From assembly GCF_963678635.1 (NCBI RefSeq), contig NC_087063.1, positions 18,273,814 through 18,337,813 of the forward strand: DNA of 64,000 nucleotides. The letters run 5' to 3'. Source of the DNA: Symsagittifera roscoffensis. Taxonomy: Eukaryota; Xenacoelomorpha; Acoela; Convolutidae. Of the stretch, positions 10,390-20,999 are shown piece after piece. The notes under the pieces were generated by a model. The model was not told where the DNA came from. It saw nothing but the letters and a program-made list of their open reading frames with translations, and made no database searches. Position numbers and translations under genes: made by a program. Numbering within the stretch: the first letter of the stretch is position 1; every line of letters begins with the position of its first letter.

Positions 10390-11669
10390 TCAGCCTATAC
10401 TTAAAAAGTATTTCTTTTGTAAGTATACTTGTATATTAGTATCAGAGAAGATTACGTGTATCAGTCGTCGTCTGTTCGGGTCGTACACCGGAAGCGAGAG
10501 CTCCTTCACTTCCCTTTCCACAAGGAAGTCTCTCAATCTTGTCAAAGACAAAACTAGGTTTTCCGGGTCCACGTGCCGCTTCTCCGTCGCCCTCGTCACC
10601 AAGAAGCCTAGATACTTTCCCGGTATCTGCGACGCCGCCGGAGGCAAGGCTGCTACGCCCCCTTTTCCTGGTCTTTGCTTCCAAAGGAACTCTATGTTTT
10701 TATATTCCCTCTTATAGTCTTAAAACTCATGTCTGATGTAATCGCTATCGCACATGTTCTATCTGTGAGTATGAAATCGCTATCTGTCAATATTTAGCTA
10801 CTTGAGTATTCATTTGGTAAGTTAAAATATTACTCAACTACTCTCCCTATGTCCGGTTTCTTAGGGTCCTCGTCTGTTTCTGCTTCTAGATCACCTGTCT
10901 CTCTTGCTATTCTTAGTTTTTTTATTAACAAAATTTCAGTGTGGGTAAGTCCTACCCCCAATCTACGGACAAAAATATCCACCGACGCCCCCGTCGATCG
11001 CATACCGGATATCAAATCGAGGTTGGAAGCCGTAATGAATAATCGTCCTTCCTGGGCAGCCCAGGAAGGATCATCCCTTTCGGTTTTTACGTATTTCATG
11101 CTTCCACGATCTACATCTTGAATTGTGACACTGGTCTCCTTTGGGTCCGACGTCATTTCGTTCAGCCATTCCAAGACACGCAGATTCGTTAAGTCTTGTT
11201 CATATGATTGCTATTGCTCGTTGTCGAATTCTACCTCGGGCTTGGACCGGTCATCGACCCACTCCTCGTCGTGATCATCGACTATGTCAATGTCCAGTGA
11301 CACAGTTATTTCCTCTAGACCCACTACTTCTTCCACTATCTTCTTTAGATCTATCCTGTCCACTACGAAGTCGTATCCGTAAGGATTATATTTCTTCGTG
11401 AGTCTTGTCCTGTCACTCTGTCGAGTCTGTATCGTAAATGGAAGATCCGGCTCCAAATTCTTGGGGACCTCCATTTGTTCAGGGTCTTGCCAGCCCTCCT
11501 CTGCGTAGGGTAAGGTTTCTTCATCTGCTTCGATCACCTCGTTGGGATCCAAGTCCAGTGGTGGACTTGTTCCTTCCTCTACGACTTCATTTCCATCGTT
11601 CTTTTCACTGGTGCCCTTCTCGTTGACCTCGCAAGCAGGGTCCATCATCAGATAATCCCCCTCTTCCAT
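10390..11669 (-). pseudogene. Pol C-terminal tail after integrase
   Basis: Minus frames 11211-11669 (152 codons, very acidic: DDHDEEWVDD, EVIEADEETL), 10830-11174 (114 codons) and 10390-10684 continue the polyprotein past integrase. The last block ends LRDFLVEREVKELSLPVYD ... VYLQKKYFLSIG and then stops at 10390. An acidic post-integrase tail of some 400 codons is longer than the chromodomain-type tails common in gypsy elements, and I see no chromodomain aromatic cage. The role is unknown. Frameshifts and a gap at 10685-10829 break it. Confidence 0.55.
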
Positions 11670-12840
11670 GTCTGCAGGTATACACCAGTCCTCTGTCGAT
11701 GGATTGTTTGGCTTAATGTTCTCGTATTAAAAGCGTCCTTTCTGATGCACTTCCGTAATCATGAAGGGTCCCCTCTAATTTTTAGGAGCTTTTTCGTTCC
11801 TTTTGGTGGTATAACGTTCTGAAATACCCACACGTAGTCTCCTACCGAGTAAGCTTTTGCACCAGCTGCTTTTTTATCGAATCTTTTCCTCTGCCCTGCC
11901 TGTGCTTGCTAATCACATCCCTTACGTAGACTTATGGTTATGTTTTCTTCCCCTCATGCTCTGGGTAAAAGAAAGTCAAGGGCAAAGACTTCTCGTGTCC
12001 TGTTAACATCATGGGTGGACTAACTCCGGTGGTGGAGTCTTGCGCTGTTGTAAGCTCCCATCACCTGTGGAAGATATATGTCCCAATCAGTCATGTACCT
12101 GGAACAATATACCCTCAGCATCGACACTAACGTTCAATTTTGCCTTCCACTAAGCCATTCGTCTGGGGCTGGTATGTTGTGGAGTGAGTTTGAGCCACCT
12201 GTGATCATCTCATGAGCTCTTTCGTAAGTTCTCCACTAAAGCCGTTCCGTTATCCGATTGAAACGTCATCGGACAACCATGTCTGGCTATCCACGTGTTG
12301 ATTAGGTGATCACAAGTCTCTTCTGCTGAGGCAGTTATGCAGGACACGGCCTCTGCATACTTCGTGAAGTGATCTATCATGACCAAGACTTGATTGTAAC
12401 CACTGTCTGTCATGCATATCTTTTGATGATCGATCTGCACCACCTCGTTAAATTCAGATGACTCGATCGACTGCAAGGGAAATCGCAACTTCCTTGGATC
12501 CTTGATCTGTTGGCATGACAGACATGCTGTTACCCAATTTTCGCATGCCCTTTTCATTCCAGGCCACTCAAAGCGTTTCAGAATCCTCTGGTAAACTTTG
12601 TCGATTCCCTGCTGGCCCATCTGATCATGTGACCTCATTAAAAGTTCTGTTTGATAGAGTTGCGGCAACACTATCGCTTTCTATTTGTACAGGACTTTGT
12701 CTTCTTCTCTTCTCTTGCAAGCCACGATCCCGTTCTTGTTCACATATAACCTTCCTTCTTTCTGCATAAAGTACTGTCTCAGAATGCGATAACTGTCTTT
12801 CTCCAGATCGCCTTTGTCCGGAGCTCCACTTTCGATCCAC
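11670..12840 (-). pseudogene. Integrase (zinc-binding, DDE core, GPY/F-like end)
   Basis: Integrase joins the cDNA to the host genome. The N-terminal zinc domain is seen as GRLYVNKNGIVACKRR, then RSHDQMGQQG (first His kept, second His position is Gln) and ACLSCQQ (CxxC). The DDE core has VQIDHQK (first Asp), TFQSDNGTA (second Asp) and, after a frame break near 12215, QTNGLVEGK (Glu, near 12150). A RGPFMITEVHQ stretch near 11765 matches the GPY/F module. Order and spacing fit Ty3/gypsy integrase. Frameshifts near 12210 and 12675, stops around 11700-12120 and the lost His make it inactive. Confidence 0.85.
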
Positions 12841-13001
12841 CTTTTCAGGTTGATCGTCATGCGGTCATTTAACTGTGCTCTTACTAGCCCCGACAGTCTG
12901 TATCTCGCCTTCAAGTACGTCTTCATGACCCTCATCTGCCTCTTCATTTCATCTGGCTGATGCGAATCATCCGCCATCTTAACGCACCAAATCTTCGCCA
13001 A
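12681..13001 (-). pseudogene. Pol segment before integrase zinc domain
   Basis: A 106-codon minus frame, basic and helical (RRMRVMKTYLKARYRLSGL-like), running into the integrase N-terminus (GRLYVNKNG) at its 3' end. It ends in a stop at 12681, just before LPQLYQTELL of the integrase zinc domain. It likely represents the hinge/N-terminal extension of integrase. Confidence 0.6.
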
Positions 13002-13169
13002 TGGTTGTGTTTCTTCTCTGAACGGTAGAAGATCACTCCTGACTACCTCTTTTTTTTAGCAACAAGCTTATCGAACGTTTCGATACTGCTATTGTTTCCA
13101 GATCATCTGCTGCGTTGTCAAAGACTCTTTCACCTGGTATGAGGTAGCGATCACTGTCAGGGTCTTGAT

Positions 13170-13786
13170 TTACCTCCCTATCCAGATCTCTTGCTCGATT
13201 ATCCACCAGTAGTTCGCTAGCTCTGACATATCTGATCCTGAGCTCGAGTACCTGTCTGAGTAGGTGTCCATTCTTGAATTCCGGGAGTTTTCATCCATTG
13301 AAGAGTCTGCGATGGAGCACGTTCCCTCCTCCGGATCAGCTCTGTGCGTTCTTCTCATCCATCTGAACTCCCCGGACAAAATTTTATTCTCCAGGTCCTA
13401 TTTCTCATCAGGAACTTTTTCATCTACATCAGACTCCCGGACAAACTTTCTTGTCCCGGTTGTTGATCCTGAACTCGCCTGCTCTTCTCACTGTTCCTCT
13501 CCCCAGACAAACTTTCTTGCCCTGGGTTCTGTTCAACCTTCTCACTTTCCTTATCCTGGTCTTTAAAGGTAACGGTTTTCTTTTGCATATCGTACCCCAG
13601 TTTTTTCCGTTTGTATGATGTGCTTGTCAAGACTTTTTGGGGTATCGAGGACACTAGTTGCTGAACTATAGTCCTACAATCTCTTTCATTTTCTTTGTGT
13701 TGTCGTCTTGACGGCATGATCTTCACTTTCTGGCTGACTGTCAGTGATGCCATGGCTGCTGCCCACTCGGGGTCATCCCTGGTCAC
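13170..13786 (-). pseudogene. Pol hinge between RNase H and integrase, with PGQESLSG repeats
   Basis: Minus frames 13424-13786 (120 codons) and 13170-13379 (69 codons). The first has two copies of the motif PGQESLSG, and a further LSG-type copy follows by frameshift. The sequence is charged, Ser/Glu/Gln-rich and lacks a fold signal, so it is probably an unstructured linker between RNase H and integrase that expands and contracts by repeat slippage. Confidence 0.5.
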
Positions 13787-14020
13787 TTATCTTTCCAACA
13801 ATCCACCCAGCATCCGCATCACTTGTGGTGTGACCTGCACCGTTTTATCCAATAATGGGAGTCTATTTATGTTCATGCGAGAGAGTTCCTGCTGGAACAG
13901 GTTTGAGCGCAGCAACGGATCCAAGGGCACCGGGTCCTTCTTGGAAAGAATCTTTGTCTCGGCTGCTTTCTCTACAGGTAACTCAGGATGTCCTGGAATT
14001 GGATTTCCAGACTTGTCTAA

Positions 14021-14863
14021 TCATCTCAGCAAGAGAAGCGCTTCATAGGTTTTTTTGTCCAGAAATGAGAACCCCTCCTTGATTTCTGCCTGATTGGATT
14101 GCTTTTGTTCCAATCTTTTATAGAACTCGGTCTTCTTGCTGAGGCTGTCAGCATTCTGGTGTTTAACACGCATCCTGTGCTCGATTATCAAGTGGTAGCC
14201 ATCTAATCTTACTATCCATCTACCAATATAACTCTGATCCATCGAGTATGTCTTCAACCAGGATAACGCTCTGCTGTCCACGCGTAAATTAAAGGGAGCG
14301 CTCCCCAAGTATGCGCGGTACTTTTCCACGAATGTGACTACTGCAAACATTTCTGCTTTCGGTGCACCAGATTTCATCTCAGTGTCACTTAACACCTTGC
14401 TGCCATATGCAATGGGACGGAGAACTGTTCTTCCATTGCATTCCTGCTCCTGATGCAGTATTCCTGAGATGGCTACTACTGATGCGTCTGTGTCAAGAAC
14501 ATACATAACCTTCTCTGTAGGCATTCCTAGCACTGGCGCTTCGCACAGTTCCCGCTTTATGTTCTCGAAGGCAGCTTGTGCTTCTTCGTTCAATTCGAAC
14601 TTCTTTCCTTTGTTGCGCATCAGCTTCTGCATGGGATACACCTTGTCTGCATATCCCTTTATGAACTCACGGTAATAATTGGCGACTCCTAGGAAGCTCA
14701 TGAGTTGTGTGACCGTCCTGGGAGCCTTCCATGTCAACACAGCCTCTACTGCTTCTAGGTCCGGCCTTACGCCGTGCCTATCCACCATTCTTCCTAGATA
14801 CTTTATTGAATCTCTGAGTATCTCACATTTCGATGGTTTACATTTCAAGCCTGCTCTTGTCAT
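14021..14863 (-). pseudogene. RT connection and RNase H
   Basis: A 280-codon frame. Residues 1-90 are the RT thumb/connection with the gypsy hallmark KYLGRMVDRHGVRPD and SFLGVANYYREFI. Residues 115-250 are RNase H: YVLDTDASVVAISGIL (first Asp), KAEMFAVVTF (Glu), LRVDSRALSWL (second Asp) and VKHQNADSLSK (His/Asn/Ala-Asp region). RNase H removes RNA from the RNA-DNA hybrid during reverse transcription. All acidic residues look present, so this is the best preserved enzymatic part. It is separated from the RT palm by broken sequence at 14864-14956. Confidence 0.9.
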
Positions 14864-15534
14864 GTAAAGACCTCATCTAGCCCTCATCTAGCCAAAGACC
14901 TCATCTAGCCAATCAATGTGGTCTTCCAGGGTGGATGTTGCTATGACCATGTCATCCTAGTAGCGCATCACCAGGTTCCCGTACTTCTTCGCCACTCTGG
15001 TCAAAGCCTGAGCCATCAGTCTTTGAAAAGTGGCCCTCGCGTTGCATAAGCCAAAGGGCATCCTCTTCCACTGTAACAACCCCAATTCACATGTGAATCC
15101 GGTCTTCTTTCTGTCCTTCTTCCACAAAGGGACCTGCCAGAAGGCCCAAACCAAGTCCAGAGTGGCGAAGAACTTGGCGTCACCAAGTTTCGAGAGGCTT
15201 TCATCTATTCGCGGTATCGGGTACGCGTCTTTTATTGTCACCGCGTTCAAGTAACGAAAATCGCAGAAGAACCTAAGCTGCTACCTTTCTTTTTTGCCAT
15301 GACTACCCCGCAAGCCCACGGCAATTTCGAGGGTTCTATCATGTCGTGTTCGACCAATATTTCTATCTCCGCTCGGCACGCTTCCGATTTATGTGGTGTC
15401 ATTCGTCTTGCGCCTTCCCTGTGGGGAACGGCGCCTTCCTCCAGTTCGATTTCGTGTTCGACGAAATTACAACAACCGATATCCGCCTTAGGTTGTGAAA
15501 ATACATCCGCGTTCCGATTTAAAACCGCTCGCAA
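14864..15534 (-). pseudogene. Reverse transcriptase, catalytic YxDD broken by stop
   Basis: Reverse transcriptase copies the element RNA into DNA. Minus frame 15247-15534 holds the fingers (HKSEACRAEIEILVEHDMI, WACGVVMAKKK). After a frameshift, frame 14957-15250 holds motif A (FATLDLVWAFWQVPL), the GF.C region and motif B (MPFGLCNARATFQRLM). It ends in MRY then TAG (plus 14957-14959) followed by DDMVIA, so the catalytic Y-x-D-D has a stop codon at x. Sequence at 14880-14912 contains a short duplication (CTCATCTAGCC). The copy is inactive as it stands. Confidence 0.9.
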
Positions 15535-15670
15535 TGATTCAAAATCTACCTCGCCTATTTTCCCTTGTGTTCTATTTCTGGCAAAAACGGTTTGTCAGAT
15601 TCTAGTTCATAGGACGAGGGGCGTTCCGGAAAACTCGAGCAGCTCGACAAACCGTCGTCCGTTTTGGATT

Positions 15671-15871
15671 TCATTTAAACAGTTTATGAATAGAGTTAAA
15701 TTCATTTATTCTTTTTAAAATTATGTCTTCATTGGCATGATAAGGGCAGTCCTTCGCACTATATCTCTTCAAGTTTTGTGTCTCTTCATAGTCAGTCCTC
15801 GTCGGCAAAGCGTAACCAAGTTTCTTTCCACGGTGGATTGAAATTGTGGTGTCCAGTGTGTTCAATAACAC
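15671..15871 (-). pseudogene. Pol linker between protease and RT
   Basis: A 66-codon minus frame (LLNTLDTTISIHRGKKLGYAL) joining the protease end at 15914 and the RT start at 15534. The pattern ...V..G.K.GY.. is typical of the segment just before RT in gypsy Pol. Stops flank it on both sides. Confidence 0.6.
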
Positions 15872-15913
15872 ACTGACACACAGTCCGTTTCGAGTTACCG
15901 AGAAGCTCCGGCC

Positions 15914-16906
15914 TTAAATCACTGAACTTTGACTATTTGGGTTTGGTACCAAACAAACCTGTTTACTATCACTTAACGAGTTTAAATTTCTCATTCTAAA
16001 AATTGCTACTACAGCTTGTCCCGGCTGTAGTTTTAACTTTCTTTCTAAAAAGATTGGTACCTTGTTTTCATCTGTTATTATTCTATTAATTAGTTTCTTA
16101 ACATACTTCCGGTCCGGGATTCTAAACTTTATTAGACCGTTGTTCACGTCAATCATCACGTCTAAATTCCTGATAAAATCTCTGCCCACGATGAACTGAT
16201 CGGAGTCGTCCAAATTCTCTACCACCAGGAAGCTCATCCAAAGATCTCGTCCTCCCATGTGGAGGACTGTTATTGGTGTTCTTCCGGCTACGTAAATTGC
16301 TCCTCGATTGGCTGCCGCTAGTCGGAGATTCGTCGGAATTAGGTCTTCCCTCGTGAAGCCCCTATTTTCCCAAGTTTTTATCGGCGTCACGCTTACTACC
16401 GCTCATGTGTCCGGAAGCCTGTGACTCCAATTTTCTTCCCGTTGGTGTCGAGCAGATGTGCAGTCACATCTGCTTCGTATCCAATATGAACCATCCATCA
16501 TGGAGTCATGACCTATCCTACGGACTTTAAGCTCTTCTTCACCCAAATAGATTTGCCCTATTTGGTCACTGTCTGTCGTCACGTAGGTCTTAGTGTAGAT
16601 ACTGATCCCGTCCACGTTCAGCATCGCTTGATATGGTCCAAAGACTTCCACGTAGCGCCCGTGAAGTTTCTTTGTCCGAGGGCCACCCGTTGTTAGTGGC
16701 GCTCGCACAGCTCTTGACTCAGTGCGTGGCTCCACCTGTCTCAGATAATCTGCATATGTATCCAAATGCATCAAAGTGAATTCTGATGGTTCACTCAGAT
16801 TTCTGATTACCTGGTGTCCCGCTACCGATATTATTGATTGTATTTTACTTCCCTGCGGTACCATGCCGAAAGTCTGCCCGGAGATCACATTTAGTTTCAT
16901 GCTCAA
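15914..16906 (-). pseudogene. Aspartic protease, active site DTG broken by stop
   Basis: Retroviral-type aspartic protease processes Gag-Pol. Frame 16403-16906 gives the upstream part; frame 15914-16390 gives the C-terminal half with the hydrophobic-Gly block FIVGRDFIRNLDVMID typical of gypsy proteases. Between them the minus strand reads LPDT, then TGA (plus 16403-16405), then AVVSVTPIKTW, so the Gly codon of D-T-G-A has become a stop (GGA to TGA is one change). This makes the copy inactive. The frame also shifts near 16450. Confidence 0.8.
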
Positions 16907-17298
16907 ACTGCTTGGTGCTTTTGTTTCATCGACTTCTGATGCCTCGAAGGCGTTAAACCTTTCATGAATTTTTTCATTTCCAATTCGAGCTTCAACTTTT
17001 GTTCGATCTCCTTCGTTGCCAATTCCTGCTGGACTCTTTTTAGAGCATCCCTCGCGGCTGTCCTATTATCGATCTTGAAGTCATCCGCCGCAGTCACCGG
17101 TTCCGGTTCACATATCTCTTCTGTTACCGCCTGCATCTTCTTCGTTGCCTCGGCTCTCCTATTATCGATCTTGAAGTCATCCGCCGCAGTCACCGGTTCC
17201 GGTTCACATATCTCTTCTGTTACCGCCTGCATCTCTTGTGGTTTTTCTTTTCTGCGCGCCTCCGTTTCACTCAACAGGCGAGCCTTGATGGCTTTCAC
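16903..17298 (-). pseudogene. Gag-Pro linker with in-frame 96-bp duplication
   Basis: A 131-codon frame, Glu/Lys/Ala-rich and probably helical. The block MQAVTEEICEPEPVTAADDF occurs twice, 32 codons apart. The matching DNA repeats start at 17061 and 17157 (plus coordinates), with about 76 bp apparently identical, so the duplication is recent relative to the rest and kept the frame. Confidence 0.6.
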
Positions 17299-17313
17299 AC
17301 CTGATAAAGCTTC

Positions 17314-17865
17314 CTAATGCCTTGGATGCTTGATGTCTGCCACAGCATCCCAGAATTGTGGACAATATGATTTAAAATGACCTTCCAGGTTACAAAAGCA
17401 ACACCTTGGGCCAAATTTCGCAATTATTCTTCTCATGAAATCTTCATGATTGACCTCTAACGCATCCTCAACCTCGAGGCTAAAGCCCATTGCTTTCATG
17501 CTCTGTTTGTAAGTTGGGCATGCCGACACATGATGGTCCGTCGAACTGCATTTTGCACAAGAGCTCCTTTTGTCCATATCGTCCCTTGGTTTGTACCAGT
17601 TGTTTCCTTGGTTTCCTGGTCCATTGTTAAAATTGCCATATTTGTTCTTGTAATATCCAGATCTCGGTAGAGGCTTCAGCGCACGATATTCTTTTGACTT
17701 GAGTCTCAACTCCTCTGGTGTTGGCGCATTGGTTGAGAGTGATGTGTATTGTGTCGCTAACATTGTTCGAAGCTCATCATTCTTCACACCATCGATAAAT
17801 TTTGAGGCTACTGTCATGTTCATCCTTCTGTTTGAATCATCTGATTGACTACGCCTTCTCAGCAT
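17314..17865 (-). pseudogene. Gag nucleocapsid, two CCHC zinc knuckles
   Basis: A 183-codon frame. The N-terminal half is capsid C-terminal sequence (VASKFIDGVKNDELRTML, LRLKSKEYRAL). After a Gly/Asn/basic stretch (YYKNKYGNFNNGPGNQGNNW) come two zinc knuckles of the form CX2CX4HX4C: CAKCSSTDHHVSAC and CCFCNLEGHFKSYC, about 55 residues apart. Such knuckles bind the genomic RNA for packaging. The frame overlaps the capsid frame (17849-18595) by 17 bp, so a frameshift separates them. All knuckle ligands are present. Confidence 0.85.
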
Positions 17866-18595
17866 CTCGAAAATTGTCTAGAAACTTATCTATCGTCTCA
17901 TCTTCACGTTGCCTCCATTTCTCGAAGCGCACCATTGCCTGGTGTCCCTGAACCCCCGAGCAGAAACGATTTAACAAGATTCCAAAGACTTTCTCAGCAG
18001 TTTCCCGCTGGTATTGTTTTTTGGCCATCACACAGTTTAGGCCTGTCCCTTCCAAATTGCTGGTAAGCGCACAGCATTCTTGTCTTTCTGATGAGTCCTC
18101 TTCTTCAAAATGCAGTTTCATTACCTCTATCCAGGTATCAAAACAGCCATCAGATTCGTCTTTATAGCATCTTGGTTTCTTGAAAACCCTTCTGGACTTT
18201 TCACTACATTCATTGGTTCTTGATAACCGCGTAAGAAATGTTTCCAAAAACCTGTTCAGAGGTTCAAAGGCTGTGGCCATTGATGTAGCGTCCCTTGAAT
18301 GTCCCGCCTGAGTATCATCGCCCCCTGATAAGAGCTCTGGATTTTCCCTCCTGTCCGAATCGCTGGGATCGTTTCTTCCTTGGCTCGCATGACTCCTGTT
18401 CTTGGAATCACATCTCCCAGTCGCATGTATATCTTGGGTCGATCGTTCGTTTGAGGTCTGTCTGTTGCCAGTTGAACTTCTTCTGATGTTTGGGCCCCGT
18501 GTTCTGTTATCCCCTGTGGCATAGCCTGATGAACTGCCCCTTTCTCTAGTCGCTCCATATTTCCTTCTCTTGTTCTGTTGCTCATTGAAATTCAC
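17849..18595 (-). pseudogene. Gag capsid
   Basis: A 248-codon frame. Residues 1-110 are Arg/Ser/Asn-rich and disordered. Residues 120-248 are a retrotransposon Gag capsid: RCYKDESDGCFDTWIEVMKLHF, then TSNLEGTGLNCVMAKKQ and a MVRFEKWRQREDETIDKFLD helix region, matching the Trp-x-x-x-hydrophobic pattern and R-Q-x-x-E-T-I region of gypsy capsids. It builds the virus-like particle. The frame breaks at 17849. Confidence 0.8.
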
Positions 18596-18861
18596 CTTCG
18601 GCTCCCTACTGGGTTCTCCTGAGTTCGATTCCCCATTTTTGATCTAATCCTGCTGCCTAGTAGCCCGTCCAACCTATCCATCATAACCTGAGTCCGCCTC
18701 TCCATCATCGCATCTATCTTCGTGTCAAGAGTCTCGAGATTCTGCTCTTGTTGAAGTCTCAACTTCTCCATGTCGTCTCTCAAACGTAACTCTTTTTGCT
18801 CAGCTTCCCTCGTCAATCGCGACAAGTTCTTCGCCAAGTGTTCATCCGTTCTCTCTTTCAA
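18592..18861 (-). pseudogene. Gag coiled-coil segment
   Basis: An 89-codon frame with strong coiled-coil character (LTREAEQKELRLRDDMEKL, heptad Leu/charged pattern). It overlaps the next frame by four bases (ATGA-type overlap at 18592-18595) and overlaps 18858-19292 likewise, so the Gag frame is split by small frameshifts. Likely an oligomerisation part upstream of capsid. Confidence 0.6.
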
Positions 18862-19292
18862 GCGTTTTTCGCTTCTGCTAGCTTCTTGTCTGCTGCGGTT
18901 TTTCTCTTCCCGAAGATTTCTCTCTCGACATGGACTGCCCTTTTTAGTTCACTCATTCTTAAGGATATCTGTTTATTCTGTTTTCTTTTACTGCCCACTA
19001 TTTTGGTCAAGGTTTCTTCAATTGATGCTCCGTTAACCACTAATGGCGTCACAAGTGGCGGTGTCACCCTGTCGATCCCAGGTAGCTTGGTGCTGGTCGA
19101 GATTCGGGCTTTGATTCTCTGCCTCGACGTCTTTTCACTAGCCACCTCTGGATCCGCCGGTGCGTTGCTTAGCCCTGTGTTCCTTCTCTCCCCAGTTCGC
19201 ATTTCCGAGTTAGTCATGTTCACAAAGTCTCCTGACTGGCCTGATCCGTTTGTGGGCTTGCTTATTGTCCTCACCACACCAAATTGGTCCAT
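18858..19292 (-). pseudogene. Gag N-terminal segment
   Basis: A 144-codon hydrophilic frame rich in Thr/Ser/Lys/Arg, ending in a helical Lys/Glu stretch (RKTAADKKLAEAKNA) that leads into the coiled coil. No domain recognised. Confidence 0.5.
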
Positions 19293-19502
19293 GGTACCAG
19301 TCTCTCTATCGGTGTATGCGTCATTCCCCTGAGTCGAGCTATTGAGGCTGACTTAAGATCCAAAGTCTTCCTGCCCGTCATTGTCCTCTTCTTCTTCCTG
19401 GGTTTCTGCTTCATCGCCTGTTCCCGTTCCCATCTTAAATGGAAAGAAGTTTCCGAAAGTGTTCTTCACTTTTTTTGAAAACGATGACGACGTTGCCGGT
19501 TT

Positions 19503-19940
19503 TTACGTCATGCCAACCATCATAGTGTTGTCTGTGGGTGATCTTGTAGTCGCCACATTTTCAGTAGAGATGTCAGACAGTTCCGACATCTCTTCTCGGT
19601 CCAGGGTCCCGGTGGAAGTGGCAAAATCTTGGCCTTGTTCTACCGGAGAAGATTCACTCGCCAATCTTCTGTTTCCCCTCCCTTCCGGTCCATGTCCCTC
19701 CTGATTCTCATCCATGGCAGGGTCCGAATGGACCTCTACCTCTAACATTGCCTTTTGTCCTTCTGAGGACTTTTGACTCCTGGTTTCAACCATTATGCCT
19801 GAAACTTTCTTCCCTTTGTCGGTCCGGGTTTGTGTGATGCTTTTCATAAAAGGGTCGTTCATTGCTTTTCTCTGTTTCTCTGGTAAGAACTTCCTGGAGC
19901 TATCACCTAGTTTAGGTATCCTTGACTTGTCTAGACTCAT
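19503..19940 (-). pseudogene. Gag N-terminus
   Basis: A 145-codon frame starting MSLDKSRIPKLGD. This Met is chosen because it is the first after the AT-rich leader and coding composition begins here. The sequence is charged and Ser/Thr-rich with no fold signal. A stop at 19503 and a broken stretch to 19293 separate it from the next Gag piece. Leader from the predicted LTR end to this ATG is on the order of 100-150 bp. Confidence 0.5.
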
Positions 19941-20371
19941 TTTCAGTTTATCATTTATTACTGCCTATACACTCAATTCGATTGCTAGTGTCCTTATTGT
20001 TTGACTACTGATAAAAATAACACCACACAATAAATTCCAAAAGCTTAACTTGAATAGTGACCACGAATCCATTAATGCTATCACAGAACAGTGTATATAC
20101 AATTTATTTACAATAATCGATTATTATTTGTAAGATATGAAGCTAGCACAGTCTGATTTAAAAGATAGTGCTCTCACTACCCAATCAAGGACAGATATTA
20201 TTGATTTAAAATCGAAATGAAAAAAAAATTTCAATGAAAAACGTATGTGTTATAAACTTTAGTCAGACGCAAATTAATAGTCGAACTAAGTTTCTAAAAA
20301 AGAGCTTCCTTTGTTCGGTGCAGCACCAAACAGACAAAACTTGAGGGCAGTAATTTTCTCAAGTGGGCGTC
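19941..20371 (-). other. Element leader and inner end of 5' LTR
   Basis: AT-rich sequence without coding signal. It should contain the LTR/primer-binding-site junction. I could not match any stretch to the 3' end of a common tRNA: candidates starting TGG on the minus strand at about 20071 and 20328 do not show a proper T-loop complement. Confidence 0.4.
20103..20108 (-). terminator. Possible LTR poly(A) signal AATAAA
   Basis: AATAAA on the minus strand about 460 bp downstream of the proximal TATA box, followed by a GT-containing stretch. In LTR elements the poly(A) signal sits in R; position fits, but AT-rich DNA gives such hexamers by chance. Confidence 0.35.
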
Positions 20372-20565
20372 TATTGTACCCACCGAGTCCTGTTTTACCT
20401 ATCTGCCTTCGGATTGCCCGAGCTAGACCTACTAAAATCCTCAGGGCAATCACTTTCCCAAAAATGATTTGGATTTCAATCCACACAAATCAGTTACAAA
20501 CTCTTTTCAATTTAGACTTAGTGTCACGAATATCCGAGTTTAGACCTGTTTTGTTTTGGTCTGGT

Positions 20566-20573
20566 CTTTTATA
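20566..20573 (-). promoter_or_regulatory. TATA box, proximal copy
   Basis: TATAAAAG on the minus strand, just downstream (in transcription direction) of the minisatellite of tandem unit 1. The likely transcription start is about 20540-20545. Confidence 0.5.
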
Positions 20574-20675
20574 GAAGGCAAGTTACCAAAGCAGTCACTG
20601 GTTCCTAGCCTGTCTCTTAATAACTTAATACCTGTCAAAATTTTTTTTTTTGTCTTCTTAAGTGTTGACGAAATG

Positions 20676-20999
20676 ATACCCCGCCAGATTGACAAAAACT
20701 GGACCCCTCCGGATTGGCAAAATTAGTACCCCTCCGGTTTGGCAAAATTGGGACCCTTTCGAATTGGCAAAAGTGGGACCCCTCCGGATTGGCAAAAATC
20801 AGACTCCTCTGGATTTGCAAAAACAAGACCCTTCCGGATTGGTAAAATTGGGACCGTTCCGGATTGGTAAAAACAAGACCCCTCCGGATTGGTAAAATTG
20901 GGCCCCCTCGGATTGGCAAAAATAAGACCCCTCCGGATTGGTAAAAAGAAGACCCCTCCGGATTGGCAAAATGGGGACCCTTCCGGATTGGGACCCTCG
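20676..20999. repeat. 25-bp minisatellite, array 1
   Basis: About a dozen degenerate copies of GACCCCTCCGGATTGG followed by an A-rich spacer (CAAAAATAA type), period about 25 bp. Open frames here on both strands are artefacts of the repeat. Confidence 0.9.

Noticed and set aside
20321-20345. Primer-binding site TGGTGCTGCACCGAAC on the minus strand
   Set aside because: Looks PBS-like at first, but the T-loop complement is missing at the expected spacing.
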